Shown piece by piece: positions 17,275-24,225 of a stretch of DNA of 24,225 nucleotides. The stretch is from Cryomorphaceae bacterium (GTDB taxonomy: Bacteria > Bacteroidota > Bacteroidia > Flavobacteriales > Crocinitomicaceae). The stretch is taken from positions 1 to 24,225 of the forward strand of contig JAJTDX010000044.1 in assembly GCA_021298235.1 (NCBI GenBank), read 5' to 3'. The notes beneath the pieces were generated by a model. The model worked only from the letters and a program-made list of their open reading frames with translations. It was not told the DNA's origin and did not search any database. Positions within the stretch are counted from its first letter, which is position 1. Each line of letters opens with the position of its first letter. The translations under genes were made by a program, and so were the position numbers.

Positions 17275-18243
17275 TTAGAAATCTTCTTCCAGGCTAAATG
17301 TTTGATTTCCGGACAATACACCGGCTTTTTGGTATTCTCCAACGCGTTTTTCAAAGAAATTTGTTTTTCCTTCAATAGAGATCATATCCATGAAGTCGAA
17401 CGGATTAGAGACATTGAAAATCTTTTCGTTTCCAAGTTCAACAAGAAGGCGGTCAGCGACGAATTCAATGTATTGCGACATAAGCTCGCTATTCATTCCT
17501 ATAAGTTTAACAGGAAGCGCCTCTAGAATAAATTCTTTCTCTATTTCTACGGCTTCGGCGATGATGTCTCTCACTTGATCTTTCGAAAGTTTGTTGTTCA
17601 AATGCTTATTGTAAAGTAAACAAGCGAAATCACAGTGAAGCCCTTCGTCTCTGGAAATTAATTCGTTAGAAAACGATAGTCCAGGCATAAGCCCTCGTTT
17701 CTTGAGCCAGAAAATGGAACAAAAAGAACCAGAAAAGAAAATTCCTTCAACAGCCGCGAAAGCAACAAGACGTTCCGCAAATGATCCTTTTTCAATCCAT
17801 TTCAATGCCCAGTCCGCTTTTCTCCTCACACAATCGAGCGTATCAATGGCATTGAAAAGATGATTTTTCTCGGCAGAATCCTTGATGTATGTATCGATGA
17901 GCAAAGAATAAGTTTCAGAATGAATGTTTTCGATGGTTACCTGAAACCCATAAAAGAATTTTGCTTCTGTGTACTGAACTTCTGACAAGAAATTCTCTGC
18001 AAGATTTTCGTTTACGATACCGTCTGAAGCAGCGAAAAATGCAAGTACGTGTTTCACGAAATGACGCTCATCATCATTGAGTTTGTTTTCCCAATCTATC
18101 AAGTCCGGAGACAAGTCGATCTCCTCGGCTGTCCAGAAGCTTGCCTCTGCCTTTTTATAAAAAGACCAGATGTCATCATGCTGGATAGGAAAAAGCACAA
18201 ACCTGTTCTTGTTTTCCTGTAATATTGGTTCTACACTCGCCAT
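17275..18243 (-). CDS. nrdB: Ribonucleoside-diphosphate reductase beta subunit, class Ia
   Basis: This 322-residue ferritin-like protein holds the diiron site and tyrosyl radical. The expected iron ligands are Asp74 (SDGIVNEN), Glu105 and His108 (IENIHSE), Glu166 (AAVEGIFF), and Glu200 and His203 (RDEGLH). The radical Tyr is Tyr112 in [11 protein letters not shown], the same segment as in eukaryotic R2 proteins. The C-terminal tail FSLEEDF resembles the eukaryotic R2 tail (Phe-x-Leu-x-x-Asp-Phe) that docks on the alpha subunit, rather than the E. coli type. It is the first gene of the nrdB-nrdA operon. No Shine-Dalgarno is visible before the ATG at 18243, and no NrdR box was recognised upstream. 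Confidence 0.97.
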   Translation of the reverse strand: MASVEPILQENKNRFVLFPIQHDDIWSFYKKAEASFWTAEEIDLSPDLIDWENKLNDDERHFVKHVLAFFAASDGIVNENLAENFLSEVQYTEAKFFYGFQVTIENIHSETYSLLIDTYIKDSAEKNHLFNAIDTLDCVRRKADWALKWIEKGSFAERLVAFAAVEGIFFSGSFCSIFWLKKRGLMPGLSFSNELISRDEGLHCDFACLLYNKHLNNKLSKDQVRDIIAEAVEIEKEFILEALPVKLIGMNSELMSQYIEFVADRLLVELGNEKIFNVSNPFDFMDMISIEGKTNFFEKRVGEYQKAGVLSGNQTFSLEEDF

Positions 18244-18670
18244 TTTTGCTTCTTTTAGGTATGTATTATTCTATGCAGCTACTCACGCAACTGCGGTTTT
18301 AAATCCTTAAAACTTTTGTTTCCTCTTAATTGGAAGCGGAGGTGTAATCCTTGCTATTCTCCGTTGTTGAGGCATACAAAATTTGTCAAAAAACTTTCCT
18401 CTCGCAATTAAAGAAATTCACAATCTGTCAATGTTTTCAACACGCAAGACCTGCATCCCTTTAAATACAAAACAAAGCGACTTTTTCAACAGGCCTGTGA
18501 AAGATATTCACAAGCTATCAGCTGTATTTTGTCGATTTTTTTTGTGCTTACGACGGAACTGTGAAACAATCGTAGTTTAAACCGCCGAGACATAAAATTA
18601 ACGGGAACAACTTGCAGAGGCAAGTAGAATTTTTCGTTATTTTAAACAATCAAATGTGAATTAGACCTCC
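18244..18670. other. Intergenic region between divergent nrdB and comF-like genes
   Basis: These 427 bases separate the divergent nrdBA and comF transcripts and must hold both promoters. I see no convincing gene, RNA or riboswitch. Two short words each occur twice in the same orientation: ATTCACAA (18416-18423 and 18506-18513) and TTTTCAACA (18434-18442 and 18483-18491). The second ATTCACAA copy reads ATATTCACA with its flank, one mismatch from the DnaA box TTATnCACA. A small hairpin ACTTGC/GCAAGT (18610-18625) lies about 45 bases before the comF ATG and is followed by AGAATTTTTC. None of these can be assigned a function from sequence alone. Confidence 0.5.
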
Positions 18671-19405
18671 ATGTCTTTACCAGCCTCGAAAAGCACTCTG
18701 TTCAACCTAAATTTTTGGTCAAATATCCGAAAGGATACGTTTCATTTATTGTATCCTTCCACCTGCCTTATTTGCGATTGTGAGTGGAAGGAAAAACTTC
18801 CTTTGTGCAGCTGGTGTTCTGAGGAATTTAAGTATACTAACTTTGAAAATTATCAGGAAGCAACACCTTTAGACAAACTTTTCTGGGGAAGACTTGAATT
18901 GAATGCTACCTATGCCCTATTGCATTTTGAAAAGAATACATCTACTCAGGGTTTGTTGCACGCAATAAAATATGGCAATCGTCCAAGCTTGGCAAGGTAT
19001 CTCGGTGAATTGGTCGGACAAAGGCTGGTACAAATTGAAAAGTTTTCTAACATTGATGCACTTATTCCTGTTCCATTGCATCCAAAAAAACAATTTGTAA
19101 GAGGCTACAATCAAAGTGAGCAGATTTCAATTGGGATAGCAAACATACTCAAGGTGTCCGTTGAATCAACCTATGTTCGCAAAGCAACGCATGTCTCCAG
19201 TCAAACAGGGATGGGGAGATTTCAACGCTGGGCGAATGTGGAGGGGAACTTTTTGGTTAAAAAAGGTCTCAGAGAAACTATTCATCTCGCCATTGTAGAC
19301 GACGTTGTTACCACTGGGTCAACGTTAGAAGCCATGGTACGCGCTATCAAAAAAGAATATCCAAAAGCAACCATCAGTATTGTTAGTCTCGCGTTTGCTA
19401 CATGA
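18671..19405 (+). CDS. comF: ComF family phosphoribosyltransferase-like protein
   Basis: The 244-residue protein has the typical ComF layout. An N-terminal four-Cys zinc-binding element (Cys32, Cys35, Cys46, Cys49 in CLIC and CSWC) is followed by a type I phosphoribosyltransferase fold. LIPVPLHPKKQFVRGYNQSE (about 115-134) is the family's characteristic segment, and the PRPP-binding loop is IVDDVVTTGS (208-217). In naturally competent bacteria ComF is needed for DNA uptake through the inner membrane, but ComF proteins are widespread and the role here is not proven. The gene is translationally coupled to the next one: its TGA (19403-19405) overlaps that gene's ATG at 19402. An extra Cys37 lies in the zinc-finger loop. 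Confidence 0.88.
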   Translation: MSLPASKSTLFNLNFWSNIRKDTFHLLYPSTCLICDCEWKEKLPLCSWCSEEFKYTNFENYQEATPLDKLFWGRLELNATYALLHFEKNTSTQGLLHAIKYGNRPSLARYLGELVGQRLVQIEKFSNIDALIPVPLHPKKQFVRGYNQSEQISIGIANILKVSVESTYVRKATHVSSQTGMGRFQRWANVEGNFLVKKGLRETIHLAIVDDVVTTGSTLEAMVRAIKKEYPKATISIVSLAFAT

Positions 19406-20451
19406 CAGACCAACAACCATATCTTATTGTTGGTGCCGGTCTGGCAGGGATTTGCCTCGCCTTTCACTTGCGTAAACAAAACAAAAAGGTTGTAGTTATC
19501 GACAATGGCCATGTCTCAAGCTCTGCAGTTGCAGCCGGCATAATTAATCCGATCGTTTTCCGTAGAATGACCAAGTCCTGGCGTGCTGATGAATTTATCC
19601 CTTATGGAAGGGACTTTTACAAGAATCTTGAACAAGAATTATTAACAGGGTTTTATAAGGATCTCGTAATACGACGCTTATTTTCCTCCGAACAAGAGAG
19701 GGGTTTTTGGGAGCTGAAACAACTTACTCCTGACTTCAATGAATACCTAACACTTATTTCTTCCGAAGACGATTCATTCCAAGGAGCAAAAAACCCATTT
19801 GGTAGCGGACGTGTAAAGGGCGCAGCCTATATTCAATCAGAGCAATTCATAAATGGTGGAAAAGCATACCTCAAGGCTAAGGAAACTCTAGTAGAGGAAC
19901 AATTCAACTACAGTCAATTTGATCCAAAGTCACTAATTTACAAAGATTCGAAGTTTGCTGCTGCCATTTTTTGCGAGGGTCCACATGCAAAGAATAATCC
20001 CTTTTTTAGCGAATTGCCTGTACAACAAACCAAAGGTGAAATTCTTACAATAAGGTGTCCGACATTGAAAACGGAGGAATTACTAAACCGAAAATGTTTT
20101 GTTTTACCTATTGGCAATGAAACATTTAGAGTGGGGGCAACATACGTTTGGAACACGATGAATAACGAATGTACGGAAGAGGCAAAAGCAGAACTTATAG
20201 ATAAATTCAAAGTGTTACGTGAAGATGAATTCGAACTAATAAATCAACATGCAGGTGTACGTCCAACGACTCCGGATCGCAGGCCTATCTTGGGTCAGCA
20301 TGCTCTCTTTAAAGGCCTCTTTATCCTTAATGGTCTTGGAACAAAGGGATATATGTCTGCTCCTTTGTTAGCCAAAGAATTATGTGAACATATTTTATTC
20401 GGTAGAGATCTAAATAATGAAGTTCGGTTGGATCGATTTAAAAAATGTTAA
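19402..20451 (+). CDS. FAD-dependent oxidoreductase (DAO superfamily)
   Basis: A 349-residue flavoprotein of the D-amino-acid oxidase fold. The N-terminal dinucleotide-binding motif is IVGAGLAGICLA (9-20), with acidic Asp34 at the end of the second strand, and SAVAAGIINP (41-50) follows as in glycine-oxidase and MnmC C-domain relatives. The C-terminal flavin-contact segments are GVRPTTPDRRPILG (285-298) and LNGLGTKGYMSAP (309-321). The reaction is likely oxidation of an amine or amino acid, but the substrate cannot be told. It starts within the comF-like gene (ATGA overlap), so the two are cotranslated; I know no reason linking the activities. No membrane segment is seen. The length is complete for the family. 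Confidence 0.82.
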   Translation: MTDQQPYLIVGAGLAGICLAFHLRKQNKKVVVIDNGHVSSSAVAAGIINPIVFRRMTKSWRADEFIPYGRDFYKNLEQELLTGFYKDLVIRRLFSSEQERGFWELKQLTPDFNEYLTLISSEDDSFQGAKNPFGSGRVKGAAYIQSEQFINGGKAYLKAKETLVEEQFNYSQFDPKSLIYKDSKFAAAIFCEGPHAKNNPFFSELPVQQTKGEILTIRCPTLKTEELLNRKCFVLPIGNETFRVGATYVWNTMNNECTEEAKAELIDKFKVLREDEFELINQHAGVRPTTPDRRPILGQHALFKGLFILNGLGTKGYMSAPLLAKELCEHILFGRDLNNEVRLDRFKKC

Positions 20452-20477
20452 GTAACTCACAAAAGCCCCCGATTTAG

Positions 20478-20485
20478 TATTTTTG
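20478..20485 (+). promoter_or_regulatory. Possible Bacteroidota -7 box for the bacilliredoxin gene
   Basis: TATTTTTG matches the TAnnTTTG consensus and stands 24 bases before the ATG at 20510, a fitting distance for a short leader. No -33 element is clear. It lies directly after a GCCCCCGATTTA word that also occurs in the terminator at 10718-10742. Confidence 0.45.
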
Positions 20486-20509
20486 TGATGTTCAAAAATT
20501 AGAAAGAGT

Positions 20510-20923
20510 ATGTACCCAGCAGAACTAGTCCGCCCAATGAAAGAAGACCTCACAAATGTGGGCTTTCAACAACTTAACACACCAGATCAGGTCGATCAAC
20601 TTATAGAACAGACAAAAGGGAGTTTACTCGTAGTAGTTAATTCTGTGTGCGGATGTGCCGCCGGAAATATGAGGCCAGGAGTTAAATTATCATTGAATAA
20701 TTCAAAGGTCCCATCCACGCTTGCTACAGTATTTGCAGGCGTAGACACTGAAGCTACTGCACAAGCGAGAAAATATTTTTTACCTTACCCTCCTTCTTCT
20801 CCATCCATAGCCTTATTCAAGGATGGTCAATTGGTTCATTTTCTTGAAAGACATCATATTGAGGGTGGGACAGCACAAATGATCGCAGAGAACCTAAACG
20901 AGGCTTACAACGAGTTTTGTTGA
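20510..20923 (+). CDS. BrxA/BrxB family bacilliredoxin (YphP/YqiW-like)
   Basis: This 137-residue protein begins MYPAELVRPMKEDL, the usual start of the YphP/YqiW family. It carries the active motif VNSVCGCAAGNMRPG with Cys47 and Cys49 (the CGC signature). Its length matches the family. In Firmicutes these thioredoxin-fold proteins remove bacillithiol from oxidised protein thiols; in Bacteroidota they are common as well, and bacillithiol is made by some members. A third Cys ends the protein (Cys137), which is unusual and might be a resolving residue, though this is inference. The gene stands alone between the FAD oxidoreductase (58-base gap with a promoter-like box) and a convergent gene, and it ends before a strong terminator. 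Confidence 0.9.
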   Translation: MYPAELVRPMKEDLTNVGFQQLNTPDQVDQLIEQTKGSLLVVVNSVCGCAAGNMRPGVKLSLNNSKVPSTLATVFAGVDTEATAQARKYFLPYPPSSPSIALFKDGQLVHFLERHHIEGGTAQMIAENLNEAYNEFC

Positions 20924-20946
20924 TGAGTTTTCTTCGCTAAAAACAG

Positions 20947-20971
20947 AAAAAGCATCTTACCGATGCTTTTT
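20947..20971. terminator. Bidirectional intrinsic terminator
   Basis: A perfect stem, AAAAAGCATC (20947-20956) with GATGCTTTTT (20962-20971), and a five-base loop sit between two convergent genes. T-rich sequence follows on the plus strand, and the A-run before the stem serves as the T-tract on the minus strand. It should stop transcription from both sides. Confidence 0.85.
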
Positions 20972-20997
20972 TTATTTCTTTTAAGTTTTAAAATCAC

Positions 20998-23900
20998 TTA
21001 CAATCCCCCTCCTCTTAAGAGCGTTACGTGTCCATGGTACTCTTTTTTGTCATCGTTGTAAGATCTTCTTAATGTCAACTTCCAAGTGTAAACATGATCC
21101 TGGCATTTTTTGCCTTTGTAGGTGCCGTCCCATCCCTCACCCACTGTATGTGACTCAAATATTAATTCTCCCCAACGATTAAATATCAAGAATTCGTACC
21201 CTTCCTGATTGTAACCAGCGGTAAGTACCGGATAGAACGTATTGTTGTATGAATCGCCATCAGGAGTAAATGCATTCGGAACATATAAAATAACCTCTGG
21301 AATCATTTGAATGTAGCGTGTCGTAGAATCAATACATCCGTATTGCGAAACAGCATATAGCGTAACTTCATAGTTAGTCACATCGAAATCACTACCGTTC
21401 ATAAACTCATGATACGCATTGAATGTCGTGTCGTATGGACTTCCATCTCCATAATACCAGAAATAAGAACTAGCGCCTATAGAGGTATTCCAGAAATTTG
21501 CGTTGGTCTGAATATTATCGATTTGGTAGGTGTCCGCATCAAATGAAGCCACAGGATTAGGTTTCACACAAACAAAACTAGGTGAGGTAGCAGTGGTAAT
21601 ACATCCCTCTGGACTTATTACTGTTAACTGCACACCGTAACAATCTACACCATCGAAATAGGCAACAAATGGTCCGCACTCATTAAATACCTGGCCATCT
21701 GAGAAGGTCCATGTACAATTATCCCCCGATCCTGCATTCGCATCAATAAGTACGCCGCTGCCAATACATCCAGAAATTGGCGGAGGCAATGTGGCCTCTG
21801 GCGCAGGATTTGCAACCAATGTTACCGTACTTGTCGAAGTACATCCGTTAATATCTGTTGCAGTAACAGTATATGTTCCAACCGGCAATCCTGCTGCTGC
21901 TGCGTTGTTCTGTACAGGTGTGGTATTCCAAGAATAGGAATATCCTGGTGTTCCGCCGACCACGGCAGCAGTGACAATTCCATCCGATGCCCCTTCACAA
22001 CTTACACCTGCTCCGAAATAAAAGGACACAACACTACTAGATGCAACAACGGCTGTTGGTTGACCAACCACCACATTGGTGCTGTAAGAACATCCATTCA
22101 AATCAGTCGCAGTAACAGTATATGTACCTGCAGGTATATTGGTTAAATTTTGGTTTGATCCGAGAGAGCTTCCTGAACTATTTACCCAATCATAGGTATA
22201 CCCTGGTGTTCCTCCGGTTATATTTACTGACACGGCTCCATCAGAATATTGAAAACAGCTTACATCAGCGCCATTATAATCTGATGTAACTACCGCTGGT
22301 CCTGACAACGGGTCCGGATCTGTTAGAACAATTGAAGTATCTGTTGTGCATCCATTTACATCTGTTGCCGTCACTTGATACGTCCCTGCAGATAAACCTG
22401 CTGGATCTTGAACTATACTTACAATTTGACCAGCCTGATTACTCCAAGAAAAGGTATAACCGGGTGTTCCTCCGTTTACGGTGAAGTCAATAGATCCATC
22501 GCTTGCACCATCACATGAGATCTCTTGTCCATTGTAATCTGATGAAACAGAAATGAGCATTCCGAATGGCGCTGGATCATTTAATGTAATCGTATTGGTG
22601 TCTAAACACCCATTTAAATCTTCAATAGCAACTTGATAAACGCCGGCAGGTAATCCTCCTGGAGACTGAACAGAGCTTACCGTCGCGCCATTCGAATCAA
22701 TCCACTCATAAGTATATTGTGGTGTCCCTCCTGAGACATTAACTGTTACAGATCCATCGGAAGCTCCAACACATGTAATATCCTCCCCGTTATAATTTGA
22801 TGTTACCTGTGTGGTAGAAGTAATCGATTGAGGTTGAGTTAAAGTTGTATCTAATATAAACTGACATCCATTGATATCCGTAATAGTAACTGTGTATGTT
22901 CCCGCAGGAAGATCGGTCAAATCCTCACCCACCTCATTGTTACTCCAGCTTACTGAATAATCCGGACTTCCCCCAGTTATTGTCAAATCAATCCACCCAT
23001 CTGGCTGACAACCTGAAAGGTTATAACCATTAATATCCGTAACAAGAACATTGTAGGTTCCTGCGGTTAATCCTGTTGGATTTTGCTGTGTGCTTTGACC
23101 TGCCGGAACTACGGCCGAAGGCGTTGAAGGGTCTGCTGTCCAAGAATAAATATACCCGGGTGAACCACCACTAACAGAGTAATCCAAAACAGATCCATTG
23201 GCATCTCCGTTACATTCAATATTGTCTCCAGAAGGATAGGTAAAGGCTAAACCTGTTTGTGTAAGTACCATTGGTTCTATAAGTGTGATCAATGTATCCT
23301 TAAGACAACCATCTACATCCGTGATGGTTACCAAATAGGTTCCCGCTGTTAATCCTGCCGGATCTTCAAGTATTTCTTGGCCGCCAGGAATACTTGCATT
23401 AGGTGTTGTTGGATCTATTGTCCATGCATAATCGTAAGGTCCTGTTCCACCTGTAACTTCCAAATCAATACTTCCGTCATCCAAACCTATGCATGAAATA
23501 TTATCTCCTGACGGATAAAGGAATGCTGTTAAACTTAGGATAGTTATTACATCTGGTGCATCCATGAATACACTATCTATCGCCAAACAACCATTCAAAT
23601 CTTGCGAGGTAATATACAACCAACCCTCTGCAATGTTTATCACAGGATTCGGATCATTGAAATCCGTTGTTCCATCATTACTCCAATCATAGGTATAACC
23701 AGGAACACCACCGATGACAGTAACCTCTGCAAATCCATCAGGGAAACAACCTGTTATGTTGTAACCACTTGCATAAACCGACGGAGTAACAGCTGTTATT
23801 AATACCTCTGTCGGCTCAGTTACAGTAATCTGACCCGAAATTGTACACCCGTTTTGATCAGTAACCGTTACTAGATAATTACCTACAGTAAGACCTGAAG

Positions 23901-24225
23901 GACTCATAACCGTACTTTGTCCTGCAGGAATTGTTGCACTCGGGGTTAAAGGATCAGCAGTCCAATTATAAGTATAACCGCCCGCTGGAAGTTCAACACC
24001 TCCATTTATCGTTGCAGTAATTCCACCATCACTAAATCCGAAACAAGATACTCCGAAACCATTGTAGTTAGTTAGTACAGAGGTGGCTATGGTTAATAAT
24101 TCCGGCTCTACCATGTTCACCGGTCCCATCGATGAGCCGCAACCCAATCCGCCAGAAGTGTTGTTGGCATCCGTTACAGTAACACTGTACGTTGCAAAGC
24201 CTCCGCTTGGAAGTCCGCTAAGTCC
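20998..24225 (-). CDS. Giant SprB-repeat surface protein with type B (gliding-type) T9SS sorting domain, 5' end outside window
   Basis: The frame is open to the window edge; 1075 residues of the C-terminal part are visible, and the start lies beyond base 24225. About nine SprB-type repeats of 65-85 residues fill most of it. Each has the pattern C-x-G-x-x-DGS, then GGTPGYTYxW, then LxAGTYxVTxTDxNGC. A PKD-like part follows (SYFWYYGDGSPYDT). The last about 95 residues start with VPNAFTPDGDSYNNTFYP and contain FNRWGELIFE and WDGTYKGK, the gliding-motility-type (type B) sorting domain. Family knowledge: such proteins cross the outer membrane through T9SS and act as surface adhesins, SprB being the motile gliding adhesin of Flavobacterium johnsoniae. 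Motility is not shown here. One repeat is abruptly joined to the next near 23020-23030, where the usual end of the repeat is missing. Confidence 0.9.
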   Translation of the reverse strand, partial: GLSGLPSGGFATYSVTVTDANNTSGGLGCGSSMGPVNMVEPELLTIATSVLTNYNGFGVSCFGFSDGGITATINGGVELPAGGYTYNWTADPLTPSATIPAGQSTVMSPSGLTVGNYLVTVTDQNGCTISGQITVTEPTEVLITAVTPSVYASGYNITGCFPDGFAEVTVIGGVPGYTYDWSNDGTTDFNDPNPVINIAEGWLYITSQDLNGCLAIDSVFMDAPDVITILSLTAFLYPSGDNISCIGLDDGSIDLEVTGGTGPYDYAWTIDPTTPNASIPGGQEILEDPAGLTAGTYLVTITDVDGCLKDTLITLIEPMVLTQTGLAFTYPSGDNIECNGDANGSVLDYSVSGGSPGYIYSWTADPSTPSAVVPAGQSTQQNPTGLTAGTYNVLVTDINGYNLSGCQPDGWIDLTITGGSPDYSVSWSNNEVGEDLTDLPAGTYTVTITDINGCQFILDTTLTQPQSITSTTQVTSNYNGEDITCVGASDGSVTVNVSGGTPQYTYEWIDSNGATVSSVQSPGGLPAGVYQVAIEDLNGCLDTNTITLNDPAPFGMLISVSSDYNGQEISCDGASDGSIDFTVNGGTPGYTFSWSNQAGQIVSIVQDPAGLSAGTYQVTATDVNGCTTDTSIVLTDPDPLSGPAVVTSDYNGADVSCFQYSDGAVSVNITGGTPGYTYDWVNSSGSSLGSNQNLTNIPAGTYTVTATDLNGCSYSTNVVVGQPTAVVASSSVVSFYFGAGVSCEGASDGIVTAAVVGGTPGYSYSWNTTPVQNNAAAAGLPVGTYTVTATDINGCTSTSTVTLVANPAPEATLPPPISGCIGSGVLIDANAGSGDNCTWTFSDGQVFNECGPFVAYFDGVDCYGVQLTVISPEGCITTATSPSFVCVKPNPVASFDADTYQIDNIQTNANFWNTSIGASSYFWYYGDGSPYDTTFNAYHEFMNGSDFDVTNYEVTLYAVSQYGCIDSTTRYIQMIPEVILYVPNAFTPDGDSYNNTFYPVLTAGYNQEGYEFLIFNRWGELIFESHTVGEGWDGTYKGKKCQDHVYTWKLTLRRSYNDDKKEYHGHVTLLRGGGL
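21790..24225 (-). repeat. Tandem SprB-type protein repeats
   Basis: About nine coding repeats plus a partial one at the edge. They fall into two kinds: most start with a Cys-x-Gly-x-x-Asp-Gly-Ser head, and two start with GCFPDGF or GCQPDGW after a YNITG or YNLSG linker. Linkers between repeats also come in two styles, YPSGDNI and SDYNG or SNYNG. DNA identity between repeats is partial, so the array looks old rather than freshly amplified. Confidence 0.8.

Noticed and set aside
18244..18400. Cobalamin riboswitch or NrdR box upstream of nrdB
   Set aside because: I searched by eye for the B12-box core and the NrdR palindrome and found no acceptable match.
21790..24225. CRISPR-like or satellite repeat array
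   Set aside because: The periodicity is that of coding SprB repeats of 65-85 residues; DNA copies diverge, and there are no uniform spacers.

Overview
The window comes from the chromosome of a Bacteroidota bacterium, most likely of the Flavobacteriales/Cryomorphaceae-like kind. The signs are two very large secreted proteins with the two known C-terminal sorting domains of the type IX secretion system (T9SS), SprB-type and PKD repeats, a propeller/Y_Y_Y sensor protein, moderately AT-rich DNA, and TAnnTTTG promoter-like boxes. I see no tRNA, rRNA, CRISPR array, insertion sequence or phage gene.

Layout. (1) 2-3657, plus strand: a tight four-gene run. It encodes the C-terminal half of an F390-synthetase/CapK-like adenylate-forming enzyme, a FabH-like ketosynthase (KAS III) with an intact Cys-His-Asn triad, a membrane-anchored sulfotransferase-family protein, and an alpha/beta hydrolase whose nucleophile is Cys instead of Ser. 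Together they look like an acyl-activating, condensing and tailoring pathway for an unknown lipid or natural product. (2) 7405-3659, minus strand: a compact signalling operon of a single-domain response regulator, an outer-membrane porin-like barrel with a His-rich stretch, a truncated periplasmic phosphate-binding-like protein, and a sensor histidine kinase. The kinase is broken twice. The ATPase N box is missing through an in-frame gap, and an in-frame TAG sits between the G1 and G2 boxes, with recognisable kinase sequence continuing in the same frame to a TGA at 3659-3661. (3) 10702-7496, minus: a 1068-residue periplasmic propeller/Y_Y_Y sensor joined across one membrane helix to a cytoplasmic SpoIIE-type PP2C phosphatase. 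(4) 14741-10746, minus: a T9SS-secreted adhesin-like protein with PKD repeats, SprB-like repeats, two fibronectin-III-like domains and a type A sorting domain. (5) 18243-14880, minus: nrdB and nrdA, aerobic class Ia ribonucleotide reductase. (6) 18671-20923, plus: a ComF-family phosphoribosyltransferase, a translationally coupled FAD oxidoreductase, and a bacilliredoxin. (7) 24225-20998, minus and running off the window: a giant SprB-repeat protein with a gliding-type (type B) T9SS sorting domain.

Intrinsic terminators are clear at 10718-10742, 14819-14841 and 20947-20971. The only gene-free stretch above 300 bases is 18244-18670, upstream of both nrdB and comF.

Most worth a second look: the doubly damaged kinase and its truncated binding-protein neighbour beside an apparently intact response regulator and porin; the Cys-nucleophile hydrolase in the ketosynthase cluster; and an abrupt in-frame join between two SprB repeats.
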